Assembly: GCA_017506865.1 (NCBI GenBank)
Contig: JAFCMP010000007.1
Span: forward strand, 186,001 to 250,000
DNA length: 64,000 bases
DNA from: Tribonema minus
Taxonomy: Eukaryota; Sar; Xanthophyceae; Tribonematales; Tribonemataceae
Reading direction: 5' to 3'
Below the pieces are notes generated by a model. It saw only the letters and a program-made list of their open reading frames with translations. It searched no databases and had not been told where the DNA came from. The translations under genes and the position numbers were made by a program. Below are positions 1 to 10,204 of the stretch, one piece after another (within the stretch, counting starts at the first letter, position 1; every line of letters begins with the position of its first letter).

Positions 1-302
1 GCTATGCACACTGTATTGATTGTGCTGTCACCTCATGCGGTAACAGCAGTTGCTTATGCTTATGCTCTGCAAAGTCAGGCCTCCTTCACACACACACACA
101 CACACACACCAGGCCTCCTTCACACACAAAAAAAAACCGGTTCAAAAAACGTAACTGCCTAAAAACGAAAAAAACATGAATGTGCTCTGCTTGTCTCCAG
201 GACACAAAACACCGTGCTGAGCTACCGTGCTGAGCTGGGCGGCGAGCTCTGCGGCTCATAGGTTGCTGCTGTCTGCGCACAGACACTGACCCGATAGGAG
301 CA
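1..302. other. Upstream region with CA microsatellite
   Basis: No coding sequence is recognised here. There is a (CA)n microsatellite at about 90-108 followed by a near-duplicate of its flank (the string 'aggcctccttcacacaca' occurs twice). The stretch presumably holds the 5' flank of the CFAP97-like gene that starts at 303. No convincing core-promoter element could be assigned. Confidence 0.5.
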
Positions 303-2339
303 ATGGATCGGGCAAGGCGCGCGATGCCCGTTGGCAACAGGGAATGTAATGAGCGCTACGTGCAGCGAGCTCTGGCTCTGCACAAGTCTCAGCTGGAGCA
401 TGTGCGGAGCGTTGTGGTGAGCAAGCAGCCGAGCACTTCATCGCGCCATGAGGCGACTCTCAATGCAAAGAAGAGGGAGATGCTGGTGAGCGCCTGGCCT
501 GCTGACACGTTGAAGTTGCGTATATCATCATGTAGTAGAAAGCGTGCACAAGATCAACAGGAGCATACGTGATGTGTACAAGGTGGTGCAGCATGGGGCT
601 TCCGCTCAAATGTCAAGCGGGAAGCAAATAAAGTACCTTTCGTAGAACAGTGCAAATGCATGCCTGCTTGTCTGGAATGCAACGCATGAAAGGCCAGGTG
701 GCACAAGCACTTTTTTCATGTCAAGGCAAGTTTGATGCTTCAGCAGCACGGGTGGCGTAAAATACACCATAAATTGCGTGCCCTGGCAGTTTTTGCGCAC
801 AGACTGGCGACAGCCATTCTTTGACACATTCTCCTCTGAGAAAATTTAGAATGGAGGGTAGCATAGTACTTTTTATTAATTCTCGCTCAGGGCGCGAAAA
901 AGCCCAGATGATTGGCATCTAGTTGTAAAGAATCTACATGTCGTATGACAGTCTGAAAGTGTCGTAACGACAACCACTCAAACGCCGCCGCCGCCAAATG
1001 GCATCTCGGGGTCCTCCCCTACGTCCTCCTCCATGTGCCCCCCCCCCATAGTACTACCAAGTCCCACCCATTCAAGTATTGGCTAGAGGAATTTAGGAGC
1101 AGTAAGAGCTTTGAGCTCCGTCGTATGAACTGATGAATGAATACTGCTGTTCAATTTAGTAGAGAACGTCACCAGGATGTTCTTTTTTTAAGCTGTCGCA
1201 GTGACAATTTTGTTGTGCGCATACTAGAGCCTTGCTGCAGTGACAATCTTGTTGTCATGCGCATACAAGCGCCGTATTGAGCTGTGTGCTATCCCCACAC
1301 ATGCCCTGACCTGCAGGTATCAACTTTCCTGTCTGTGATCCTTGGCTCATGCACTGCCTGCTTGAAGCTTCATAATGAGGCCTGGAAGCATTCATATGGC
1401 AGCCATCCACTCGTTGTTTCGACGTTGTCCATTTCATCACATGGCAGCGGCATACAGTCGTGACTTTGAAGCGAAAGGCCTGGTCCAATTTTTGTTATAA
1501 CCGACAAGTGCACGACAGGTCCCAATAATAGCCCAAATCTGCCTTGCAATAATGAATACTCTGCCCGATGCTTGCTGGAAATCACAGTGAGGTGAACTCC
1601 GACCCACATTAACGCTGCAATAATTGCACGCCGCTAAAACCCTCATCAATGGTACAATAACTACCCTAACCCTAACCCTAATCCCAATCCTGACCCTGCT
1701 GCACGCAGCTGGCTCGCAACACCCTCATTGAGGCAGAGAATTTGCACCTCCTCCGAAGCATCACGCACATCTGGACGGAACGAGGGGTTGAGGGGCAGCC
1801 GCAGCCAGGCACGCACAAGCCGCCGCGCAGCATCAACTGCGTGCTGCGGCGGAAGGAGCTGGAGCGAATCTCCAAGGCCAATCAGCTGCTGCACGTGAGG
1901 CTCAACACAATCAAGCCGGTGTTGAACTTCAAGAAGGTGGGGAGGGGGGCCCGCACCGCGTGCGCGCGCGAACTTGAAGATGCGCACACGTTAAGTTGAG
2001 CTCGCGCCACTAGTGTGCGCGCTTGCGTTACTGTAGGTGCGTTGTTTCGACAAGGCACATCGCAGCTACAACTGAGCCTCTGTTGAAGCAGCATGAAATT
2101 GCTGCGCCATCGAGTAACTTCAAGTTCTGGGTGTGATTTTACCCCCATCGCATACCAAGGCGCAAAGGGACCACATGTGAGCAACCTGCTGTTGGTGCCC
2201 ACCCCTGCCCTCAGCCTGCCCCGTCCTCTTCCCTTCCTCCTCGCCCCCACCCCCCGCAACAGGTGCGCAGCGACGCTGAGCGGAATGCCATCGACATGCA
2301 GCGCATGCGCACCGTGCGCCCGCCGCGACAGCACTGCCC

Positions 2340-2378
<39 letters not shown>

Positions 2379-3036
2379 CGCGAGCACATGCGCCGGCGCG
2401 CAGCGCTGCAGCACCGCTCCCGCCGGCTGCCCTGGCAACTTCAAGCGGCCGTCGACGGGCGTGGCACGTCACTCTCACGTGGGGCGCATCCGTGCACGCA
2501 GCAGCGCTCCGGCGCAGGGCCTGGATGGCTGCGAACCCCCAGCTGTGGGGGGTGCTGAGGGGGATGGTAGGTATACCAGCGGCTGCGACGGGGGTCATGG
2601 TCTTGACAGCGACGGTTGCGACGACAAACGGGGGTGGAGCAGCGGCGATGCTAGCAGCAGTGGTAATGGCGGCGGCGGCAGGCGCGAATCGGAGCACTGT
2701 GACGGCGCTGCGGAGGTTGAGCGCTGCGATGCGGTGCCTGGTGCGCAGCAACGCTCCGATGCGTCGCCACTTCAAGAAGTTGAAGTTGCTATTGCAGCAA
2801 CGGGCCTTGAGGGGCCTTTTTCAGAGCTACAAGTCTCGGTCAACGCCTCCATTGATGGGGAAGTACAGAGTGGTGTTGTTAGTGAACGGAGTCCACAAAA
2901 TGGGGGGGTGGTGGGCGGCGGCGGCGCGGAGAGCGGTGCAGGGTACAGTAGCCATAATGATGAGTCAGAGTCACAGGGGGATGTCGGGTACGACCAGGAA
3001 GAGTTTGAAGAGGGTCAGGCAGATACTGAACAGTAG
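303..3036 (+). CDS. CFAP97/Hemingway-like axonemal protein (3 exons)
   Basis: Proposed exons are 303-485, 1709-1936 and 2263-3036. All junctions are phase 0 GT-AG and give about 394 aa. Residues about 15-140 resemble the CFAP97 (KIAA1430/Hemingway) domain: a helical N-terminal segment with HKSQLEHVRSVV, then EAENLHLLRSI and the hallmark-like RRKELERISKANQLL block followed by KPVLNF. The family is linked to motile cilia and flagella, so a flagellated cell is likely (inference). The last exon has a (CAG)n tract encoding about 12 Gln at 2338-2376. It then becomes low-complexity Gly/Ser and ends in an acidic tail (EEFEEGQADTEQ). Intron 1 is 1.2 kb and contains a dispersed repeat (about 865-1042) and a telomere-like tract ending just before the exon 2 acceptor. 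Family assignment rests on pattern resemblance only. The third exon is confidently open but poorly conserved in character. Confidence 0.6.
865..1042 (-). repeat. Dispersed repeat, copy A (inverted copy at 43025-43205)
   Basis: The reverse complement of this stretch matches about 43025-43205 closely, by eye well over 80 percent. Shared blocks include the string around 'gggcgcgaaaaagcccagat' and the block reading MEEDxGEDPEMPFGGGGV followed by a stop. It lies in intron 1 of the CFAP97-like gene. It could be the 3' end of a transposable element or of a duplicated gene. No terminal repeats or target-site duplications were recognised. Confidence 0.6.
1663..1682. repeat. Interstitial telomere-like (CCCTAA)n
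   Basis: About three units of CCCTAA lie 26 bp upstream of the exon 2 acceptor of the CFAP97-like gene. They add C/T-rich sequence to the polypyrimidine region. Confidence 0.85.
2338..2376 (+). repeat. CAG trinucleotide repeat (polyQ)
   Basis: About 13 CAG units read as polyglutamine in the last exon of the CFAP97-like gene. The flanks are in the same open frame. Confidence 0.9.
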
Positions 3037-4151
3037 CCCCCGGTCCAGGTTTAGGTTGAGTTCAACAGGAGCAATCTTCGACTTGTTGGCATCATCGAAC
3101 GTCTCCACTTATTGCTGCTGCTTGCACGCCCTGGTCCAATCTTGAAACTTCTACATTGTTGAAGCACTACCTAACTGCACGAAGCTGCATGAGTCTGAGC
3201 TATTCTAGGGTGATAGTTAGGGTTACGGCTAGGGTTAGCCTAATCCTAGCCCTAACCCTGAGCCCATCCCCGCCTGCAATCCGGCCTCTTTTGACTTCTA
3301 CATAGAACGCCCAAGTGCTCACCGCCATGCGCCAGCATGAGGTCAACAGCTGCTGAGCACTGGTGCAGTGCGGCGCCATCAGTGTATTGAAGTTGGAAGT
3401 CATGGCACCAGGGCTGCACCTTCGCTCCACCTTCGGCCTGACTGACCAAGACTGCCATATCCTATACGCGATGATAATGCGCCTGGGCATGAGTTTTTGC
3501 ATTTGAGCTTGTGGCACACCTATCTGGCGTTGAGCCGTGTGTTGCTTACCTGCAACTTTGTACTTCATGATCTGAAGCTTCTCCAGAGGTTGCCACCGGC
3601 ACAGGTCACCTTGTCCATCATCAGTAGCGTAATCAATGCGCGACCAATTGGCAGATAGCCACTCATCGTAACGCGAGCACACCAGGGGTTTGAGACAAGA
3701 CTCAAAGACCATGACTGCGTCTCAGAGCCCAGTCTTCCATTCCGTCACAAAAAGGTGATCAATCAGACACAACCTTTCTGCACTCGCGCTCGTGCATAGC
3801 ATAGCACATCTCAGGCCCCAGTGGTACCAGGTACCTGACCCAAGCCATGGTCATTCTTGCTGTGTTGATTAAACATTGCAATGCGCGCCTACTGCAGAAT
3901 GCTGGAGGTCATGATCATTGCAGCTGCGTACACAACATGGCGGGCAAGCACCGTGTAGCAAGGACGTCATGCTGTGATCAGAACATCAGAACGTGCACAG
4001 CAGGACTGATGCACGCATGGACTGCGCACACAGGCCATGCAAAGAAGCAGAGGAGATATCGAGGCACCAATACACACTTATGTTTGTATAAGGTATTCAT
4101 AAGCAGAGCTTGCGTGAATCTGGAGCCACTGAAGCCTATGTAATTTGTGTC
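3037..4151. other. Convergent intergenic region with a possible coding fragment
   Basis: This lies between the CFAP97-like stop and the end of the ankyrin gene. It contains imperfect TTAGGG/CCCTAA tracts at 3206-3259. On the minus strand an open frame from 3712 reads into a GTAAGC donor-like site near 3550, with content such as RYDEWLSANWSRIDYA. A second open piece at about 3458-3325 (PWCHDFQLQYTDG, ending at a GTGAGC-like site) might follow it. I do not recognise these and could not close a gene model, so they may be fragments of a short or broken gene. Confidence 0.3.
3206..3259. repeat. Degenerate telomere-like tract, both orientations
   Basis: TTAGGG-type units switch to CCCTAA-type units around 3236-3240, forming a small inverted arrangement of degenerate telomeric repeats. 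Confidence 0.75.
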
Positions 4152-5438
4152 TCAAGAGTCGTCATCCGAGTCACCTGACTCACTAGCGCCTGATGAGTCA
4201 TCCTCTGAGTCACCTGACTCACCAGCAGAGTCATCGTCGCGCTCCCCCGGCGCCAGCCAAACGCCCCAGACCGCGGCTGCTTCCCTGCAGAGCTCCTCGT
4301 CCCAGGGGCACCCGTTAGCGCGCGCCCACCGAAACACCTCCACGTGCCCGCGCCGCGCCGCAGCGCTGCACACATCCTCGTCCCAGGGGCAGCCGTTGGC
4401 GCGCATCCACTGGAGCATCTTGAGGTGCCCGCCCTCTGCAGCCTGCGTGCACGTGTCCTCGTCCCACCCGCAGCCGGCGGCGTGCGCCCACTGCAGCACG
4501 GCGAGATGCCCGTGCCGCGCGGCGGCCTCGCACGTCCCCTCGTCCCAGGGGCACCCGTTGGCGCGCGCCCATTGGAGCAGCTCCAGGTGCCCTCCGTGGG
4601 CAGCACAACTGCAAGTGCGGTCGTCCCAGGGGCACCCGTTGGCTTGTGCCCACTGCAGCACTGCGAGGTGCCCGTACTCTGCGGCGCCGTAGCTGGTTTG
4701 CACGTCCCAGGGGCACCCTTGGTCACGCAGGAATCGCAGCGTGAGCAGGTTCCCGTTGCGCGCTGCCTGGCTGCAAGCTTCCTCGTCCCATGGACAGCCG
4801 CTGGTGCGTAGCAAGGCCAGCATGGTAATGTTGCCTCTTGCTGCAGCTGCCGCAAATGTGGAGGCGTGCAGGGGGCAGCCGGCGGTGCAAAGCCACCGCA
4901 GCATGTCTAGATACCCGCCTGCAGCGGCTTCACGGCCAGTGCGCCAGCACCACGGGCACCCTTGTGCACGTGCCCAGCGAAGCACCGCTAGGTGCCCGCC
5001 CCTCGCCGCACTGCTGCACGTGGACTCGTCCCAGGCACAGCCGTGCTGTCGCAGCCACTGCAGTACATGCAAGTGCCCCGCCGCAGCAGCTTTCTCGCAG
5101 TCAGGTGGTCCCAGCGGCACAGGGTATTCGTCCTGGAGCAATTGTGCGCCGACCAGGTTGCCGTGGCGCAAGCAAGAACTTAGACCCGTGCGAGGCGACA
5201 GTCCATTGCAAACCGCCCACCGAACGAGCACGACAGATACCGTGGCATGCGCAACCACGGTCTGATGCTTCCGTGGGGCCTCGTAGAGCTCGTCTGTGGC
5301 GTGCAAGAAAGTTGAGCACGTACTACGAAGCATTAGGGTGGGCGGCACGAAGGCCAAGATGTTCCGAGCCAGGACTGGCACGAGCATCGGGTGCTCAGAA
5401 ATCACCCTAGGCCTCTTCGACCTTCCTGCTTCTTCCAT
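4152..5438 (-). CDS. Ankyrin-repeat protein of the 'NGCPWDE' type
   Basis: Intronless, 428 aa. Residues about 15-50 look F-box-like (VLARNILAFVPPTLMLRSTC). From about residue 95 there are roughly ten degenerate ankyrin-type repeats, each carrying a GCPWDE-like turn after a helix such as GHLAVLQWARA. The C-terminus is an acidic Ser/Asp/Glu tail. This repeat flavour is common in giant-virus and stramenopile/haptophyte genomes, where such proteins are thought to be protein-binding adaptors, often with F-boxes in ubiquitin ligases (family knowledge; partner unknown). The lack of introns contrasts with its intron-dense neighbours, which could mean retroposition or viral/horizontal origin (inference). 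The start at 5438 gives a full F-box-like N-terminus. The gene is head to head with the TLS1-like gene, 120 bp apart. Confidence 0.8.
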   Translation of the reverse strand: MEEAGRSKRPRVISEHPMLVPVLARNILAFVPPTLMLRSTCSTFLHATDELYEAPRKHQTVVAHATVSVVLVRWAVCNGLSPRTGLSSCLRHGNLVGAQLLQDEYPVPLGPPDCEKAAAAGHLHVLQWLRQHGCAWDESTCSSAARGGHLAVLRWARAQGCPWCWRTGREAAAGGYLDMLRWLCTAGCPLHASTFAAAAARGNITMLALLRTSGCPWDEEACSQAARNGNLLTLRFLRDQGCPWDVQTSYGAAEYGHLAVLQWAQANGCPWDDRTCSCAAHGGHLELLQWARANGCPWDEGTCEAAARHGHLAVLQWAHAAGCGWDEDTCTQAAEGGHLKMLQWMRANGCPWDEDVCSAAARRGHVEVFRWARANGCPWDEELCREAAAVWGVWLAPGERDDDSAGESGDSEDDSSGASESGDSDDDS

Positions 5439-5558
5439 TGCCCTACCTCTCTCCCTCTTTTCTCTTTCTCTCGTTCACATAATTATTTATAAAATTAAGA
5501 GAGTTCAAGTCGCAACTTGAACTTCTTACAACTTGAACTTCACCAGTAATTGAAAAAA
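5439..5558. promoter_or_regulatory. Putative bidirectional promoter, ankyrin gene / TLS1
   Basis: Only 120 bp separate the two divergent start codons. The segment is C/T-rich near the ankyrin start, then A/T-rich ('aattatttataaaattaa' around 5480-5497). It ends in three AACTTCAA/TTGAAGTT-type motifs just before the TLS1 ATG. Promoter function is inferred from position. Confidence 0.5.
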
Positions 5559-8500
5559 ATGTCCAGCGAAGGCGGAGTGGAGGTCCCTGCAGGCGCAGAA
5601 GATGTCCCTGTGCGCTTCAAAAAGAAGAAGGCAGCCGCCAGGAAGGGCGTGATCCGGAGAGCACCAGGTGACAAAATCACATCGAAGTGGATTTTCGAAG
5701 TGCCCGTCATCCGTTGAGCAGATGCGCTAGCTGCTGTTCTTTGCTATTGTATACTGAAAAGTGGACTTACTGCATTGGCTATGCCTGCGCTGCACCTTTG
5801 TGTCAGGTGCACATTTAGCATCGGCAGGAGTAAGTAGGTGCACAGCAAGCTTCGACAGGAAGCTATGCACTTGTGAATTCAACTTGCAAGCGGCTATTGC
5901 ATGTTTCAACACGTGAGAGTTGACTCGAGTTGCTGCAGATGGTTCGAGGGACAGCAATGGCGATGATGAAAACTCCGTCTCGCAGGCATCGCTGACAAAT
6001 CCGTAGCATGAGAAGCAGCGATTATCTCGGTGTGCGTGTGTATTGGGCTGTGCTCACCGGTCAATGGCCAGGTGTGCGTGCCGTTCAAGACCTGGCTGTC
6101 AGCAGCTTGCTCACATACCTGACCTTAGGAGCAACTGCTACCTCTGCCGCTGTGGCAGTTGCAAAAAAGCTTGGGAACTCACCTGGGGGCAATGCGCGTC
6201 AGCTGTCAGCGTTTCCTCGCTTCTCCAGCCGCAACCGTTTGGGGCATTCCCTTTGGCCACAATGACACTGACATAAGAAGAATTTTATCACGCTGCGCAT
6301 CGATGTGCCACCTCATCAGCAGGGGTTTTCGACAAATTCATGTATTTTTTAGCTGGTGCTCAGCAACTTCCAACGAAGCTTATGCAGTTCTAGCACCATC
6401 TTTGAGGACAAAGAAGGAGTTTGCTGCTGAAAAGAGCACCTGCAACAAACTTTGACAACACAGTTGAACCCACGTAAGCCGCGCTGGTTTTGTGAATGCA
6501 TAGATGGCTGCTGATGCCACCCTCAAAGCCCAGCGGACAGCCGCTCATTGTGCCCGCGCATTGCTTTCTTTACGGCTCACCTATGCCCCCCCCCTACTGC
6601 AGCACCTCCTGCTACTCAATACCCCAGCAGTTAATCTAGAAGTTCATCTTCACAAGCCATCTTTGCAGGGGGCGAGCGGCGCTTTGCCTGTGCCCCCGCC
6701 CGCGCGCTAGCACCTGCTGCTCCACAACTGCCAGCCAATTATCTTTCTTCACATGCCATCTTCGCAGGGGGCGCAAGCGATGCTTCGCCTGTGCTCCCCC
6801 CCCACTGTAGCACCTCCTGCTACATACTCAACAGCCAGCAGCTATATCTACCTTCACAGGCCATCTCCCTGCTACACAGCAGCCAGCAACTAATCCAAAA
6901 CTGCACATGCCATCTCCGCAGGGGGCGCCAGCGACGGCGAAGCGGACGGCGACGACGGCAGCGCCTCTGTGACAGTGCTCGCCGATCTGCGGGAGGAGCA
7001 GGAGGCGAGACGGCGCGCGCGCGGTCGCGGCACCGCCTCCGTCATCGTCTCTAATAAGCCCAAACAAGAGGCAAATCCGCTGGTGATACGGGGCGCGGGG
7101 GTGGACAATGAGGGGGCGCCCGAGGGGGGGGGCGCTCCCACGGGGGCGAGCGGCGTGGGGGGTCAGTCCCTCCTGCAGATGATCGACAGCCAGTTCAAGA
7201 GCGGGGGGGAGGCGGCGGGGGGGGGCATGCCCCACGAGAAGCTGATGGAGTCGTACATCGAGGAGAAACTGGGGCTGAAGGCGGGGGGGGAGGCGGAGGC
7301 TGGGGGGGGAAGAAGCTGACGGAGGAGGACGCGCTGTATGTTATACCGGATGAGATGAAGCGCACGGTGCATGAGGCAAAGGCCATGTTCGGCACGTTCA
7401 AGGCTGATGACCTGGATGGGGAGATTGGGCAGGGGGCACAGGTGAGGGGGGTCATTGCAGCCGTTGGCATTTGCGCATACGTGTTATGTGGTGTGTTTTG
7501 TTCATGTGTGATATTACTATTGTAGGTGTAGGGCATGTGATAGGACATTGCCAGCGGCGTGCACACCCGGAGGTTTGGTGGAAATGGCACACATGGATGC
7601 TGGTCGCAGAGGACCGGCAGGGGGGGGTGTAGGGGGTTGAGCAATGTCACACCTTGCTCAGCCTGTGCGACCTTGAGGGGTATTTAAACTAAGTAAAATC
7701 AATGAGAGTCTGCAGGACTTCAGGTAACCCTAACCCTTACCCTAACCCTAACCCTAACCGTAACCCTAAGGGGCTCTCTCGCCTTGAGCACACATAAAGT
7801 ACTGTCCATCACTATCACTCAACAGTGAAGCCATATTCTTTGCTTGAAGCACACCACACCCAAGGATGTACTGCATGCACCAATTTCGAAGCAAGCGCGT
7901 TCAATTGCCACTTTTTGGTAAGAAGTCATATGCTTGATACCTGACTGATGCATAGCATTGCGAGCACCGCATCTGTAAGGGGCGTAAGCAGAACTTGATC
8001 ACGTTGGGCCTTGTGTGGCTGCAATAGAGTCAGAGCGCCCCTATCTGCAGCCCTCTTCATGGCATGCGCTTGGCGAGTCATGATTCGTCGTGATTCACAA
8101 GTCAACTTCAAGTTCAAGAGTGGTGGACAGTTCTTACGGAAGGCAGGTGACGCTATACGGGGAAGGCATTCAGCCTCCCAATTAAGGCCGGTCGAGCACT
8201 AGCTATGCCACTTCAGGATCCATGAACAACGGTTGAACCCTGGTCCCACAGTAGATCAGTATTTGCGCCCTCGAAAACAAAGTTTCACTGAGGTTCAGAC
8301 GGGGCGCTGTCACTGCAAGAGTGGCACAACTTGTCGGCTGTGCAAAAGCTGCAGGCGCAGAGACTCAGTATTGCAAGCACGTACAGTGCAGTGCAAGACG
8401 GGGCAGCGGCAATGTAGCTCAACGGCTTCGACATCACCAACCCGGCCATGGATGGCAACTGCGTCTATAGCGCGTTGAGTCAGCGCACGTGGCTAGCACG

Positions 8501-9856
8501 AATCGTCGGACACTGACGTGCACCAATGCAACGCTGAAGCGTACAGCATTGTTGTACTAATTGGCGTTATATTGGTGCCTGACCAATGGTGTAAACGATG
8601 AGGTGAACAACATTGTTCCACACCATCTGGTGTAACGGTGAAGCGTGCGGCATTGTCGTATGCCAATGTTGTTCTACACCAGTGTTGTACGTCAATGTAC
8701 GCTTCATGCGTGCTGTGCACCTTGTTGCGGCAATTCACGATAGTATGCCAGCCGCGTGCACTGACTCATTCCGCTATAAAAGCAGTTGCCGTCCATAGCA
8801 GGGTTGGTGATGTGAAACCCGCTGAGCTGCATTGCAGCTGCCGAGTCTCGCACAGCTCTGTACGCACCCACATCATTGAGCCTCTCCGCCTGCAGCTCGT
8901 TTTGCACAGCCGGTAAGTTGTGCCCACTCTTGCAGAGGCAGCGCCCGACACCCTCTCTGTTGGGCGCAGCAGGCGACGGTATGTATGTACGTACGCGTGA
9001 GTGGTTTGATGAGCCGCCTGCCGCTCAATGTTAGGGTTAGGGTTAGGGTTAGTTTATTGAGAGCCTGTGGTGTGGCGTAGACACACTGAAACTTCAACTT
9101 CACCATGATACTCACTTACTCTCGTGGGCAGCGGAATAAAGCCTGCGCGTGCTCATGGCAAGGTCAATGTCATACTGCTGCTTGCGATGACTGGCGACAG
9201 TGCTGCGTGCTGGTCCGGAGTGTCATACTTCAACTTGAAGTAATGCAGCAGTACCTCGGGGCACCAGCGCGCTGTTGATAGCATAACACCAGCGACGGCG
9301 CAGAGCGCTCAGCAACGCCGCGCGCACCGCCATCATGACGACACCACTTGCGATACATCGGGCTCAGGCGGCGCATCACCTCAACATTTGCGGCAAACTG
9401 TGCCATTTGCGTTCGCCCGGCAGCTGCTGCCAAACTCCAGCAGCATGGTACGTGCCTCGCTAGATCAAATGCCAGATCTCTAGACGGCGCAAAACGCGCA
9501 CAGCAGCAGCAGTTGCACTATAATCTACAGCAATCACAGCAGCAACTGCATCTGATGGCACAGCAGCGGCAACAGCAGCTCACGCGCGCAAGTCAAACAG
9601 ACGGCTGTTGTGCCACGCGTTACAAGTCGCGTACCGAAGTACAGACCATCACGACAGCCCACTTCACCTACTTTGCCTGAAGCTGCGCGCTGATGTGAGC
9701 GCGATGCTGAGCGCTGCTGCACCCGCGACATCACCGCTCCGCTCGCAGATCGCATGGAACACGGGCATCGCGGAAGTCGACCTTCCCATTGACGTCAAGA
9801 TGCGCAACATCGAGGCGACAAAGGCGGCGCGCGCGGCGTTCATCGCGCGCACGCGG

Positions 9857-9887
<31 letters not shown>

Positions 9888-10204
9888 CGGCGCGCGGCGA
9901 CGAGGCCGCGGAGGCCCCCAGCGAACTGATCGGCAGTTTCACCGCCAACTACTCGCACCACTCCAAGGAATACGCGGCGAAAATGCGCGAGCGCGAAATG
10001 GCGCGGCAAAAAGAGATGGCCGTTGCTGCGGGGGGGCCCGCTGCGGCGGTGGTGATGGCGCCGACGGCAGCGGGGGTGGGGGAGGGGGCGGGGGGCGACA
10101 GGGGGAAGGAGGGGGGGGGGCAGGGGGGCAATCGGAGAACGAAAGACTTCAGCAACGACGACAAGGTGTACGAGAGGTTCAAAAAGCGTACACGCCGATT
10201 TTGA
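5559..10204 (+). CDS. TLS1/C9orf78 (HCA59)-like spliceosomal protein
   Basis: Assembled exons are 5559-5667, 5939-about 6002, about 6922-7441 and 9749-10204. The first exon encodes a basic stretch (RFKKKKAAARKGV). The third has the conserved LREEQEARRRARGRG block, an MESYIEEKLGLK motif and TEEDALYVIPDEMKR. The last has GIAEVDLPIDVKMRNIEATKAA and ends in DDKVYERFKKRTRRF, a good match to the C9orf78/TLS1 C-terminus. In other eukaryotes this protein joins late spliceosomes and influences 3' splice-site choice and heterochromatin (family knowledge). The exon 2/3 junction is not certain: an acceptor at 6921 does not close in frame with the GTAGCA donor at 6003, whereas an AG at 6931 does. Exon 3 also needs a frame change at a G run (7302-7309). 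The last intron (2.3 kb) holds OTU-like fragments and telomeric repeats. The last exon has a poly-Gly tract at about 9860-9890. Confidence 0.75.
6575..6921 (+). repeat. Ghost acceptor array before TLS1 exon 3
   Basis: Tandem copies of the intron end plus the first bases of the exon ('gccatctttgcagggggcg') end at about 6668 and 6768 ahead of the real junction at 6921/6922. The unit includes a C-run and 'cacctcctgctac'. Each copy retains the terminal AG. Confidence 0.8.
7302..7309 (+). other. Homopolymer G run breaking the TLS1 frame
   Basis: The frame coding ...GLKAGGEAEAGG hits a TGA after this run of eight G. The frame that continues with family-like KLTEEDALYVIPDEM is offset by one base. 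A sequencing or assembly indel in this run, or in the similar run at 7283-7290, is the simplest reading. A real pseudogene is less likely because both flanks are conserved. Confidence 0.6.
7724..7770. repeat. Interstitial telomere-like (CCCTAA)n
   Basis: Seven or so CCCTAA units, some with one substitution, lie in the last intron of the TLS1-like gene. Confidence 0.85.
8309..8940. repeat. Inverted repeat carrying OTU-like fragments
   Basis: Arms at about 8309-8500 (+) and 8755-8940 (read on -) are similar to each other and separated by about 250 bp. Each arm encodes a recognisable piece: one reads ITNPAMDGNCVYSALSQ, the other ITNPAMDGNCFYSGMSQC. The DGNC(F/V)YS string resembles the catalytic Asp/Cys motif of OTU-type cysteine proteases. 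Frames are short and interrupted, so these look like gene or transposon relics in the TLS1 intron. The centre also has inverted similarity ('gaagcgtac' and 'gtacgcttc'). Confidence 0.5.
9031..9052. repeat. Interstitial telomere-like (TTAGGG)n
   Basis: Three and a half TTAGGG units in the last TLS1 intron, in the orientation opposite to the tract at 7724-7770. Confidence 0.85.

Noticed and set aside
1882-2775. 297-codon minus-strand open frame with poly-Leu/Ala
   Set aside because: Antisense of the CAG-rich exon, with biased composition and no domain.
2093-3145. 350-codon plus-strand open frame overlapping the CFAP97-like gene
   Set aside because: It is the alternative frame of the CAG-repeat exon (polySer) and extends through intron sequence. 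The polyQ frame continues the upstream conserved exons.
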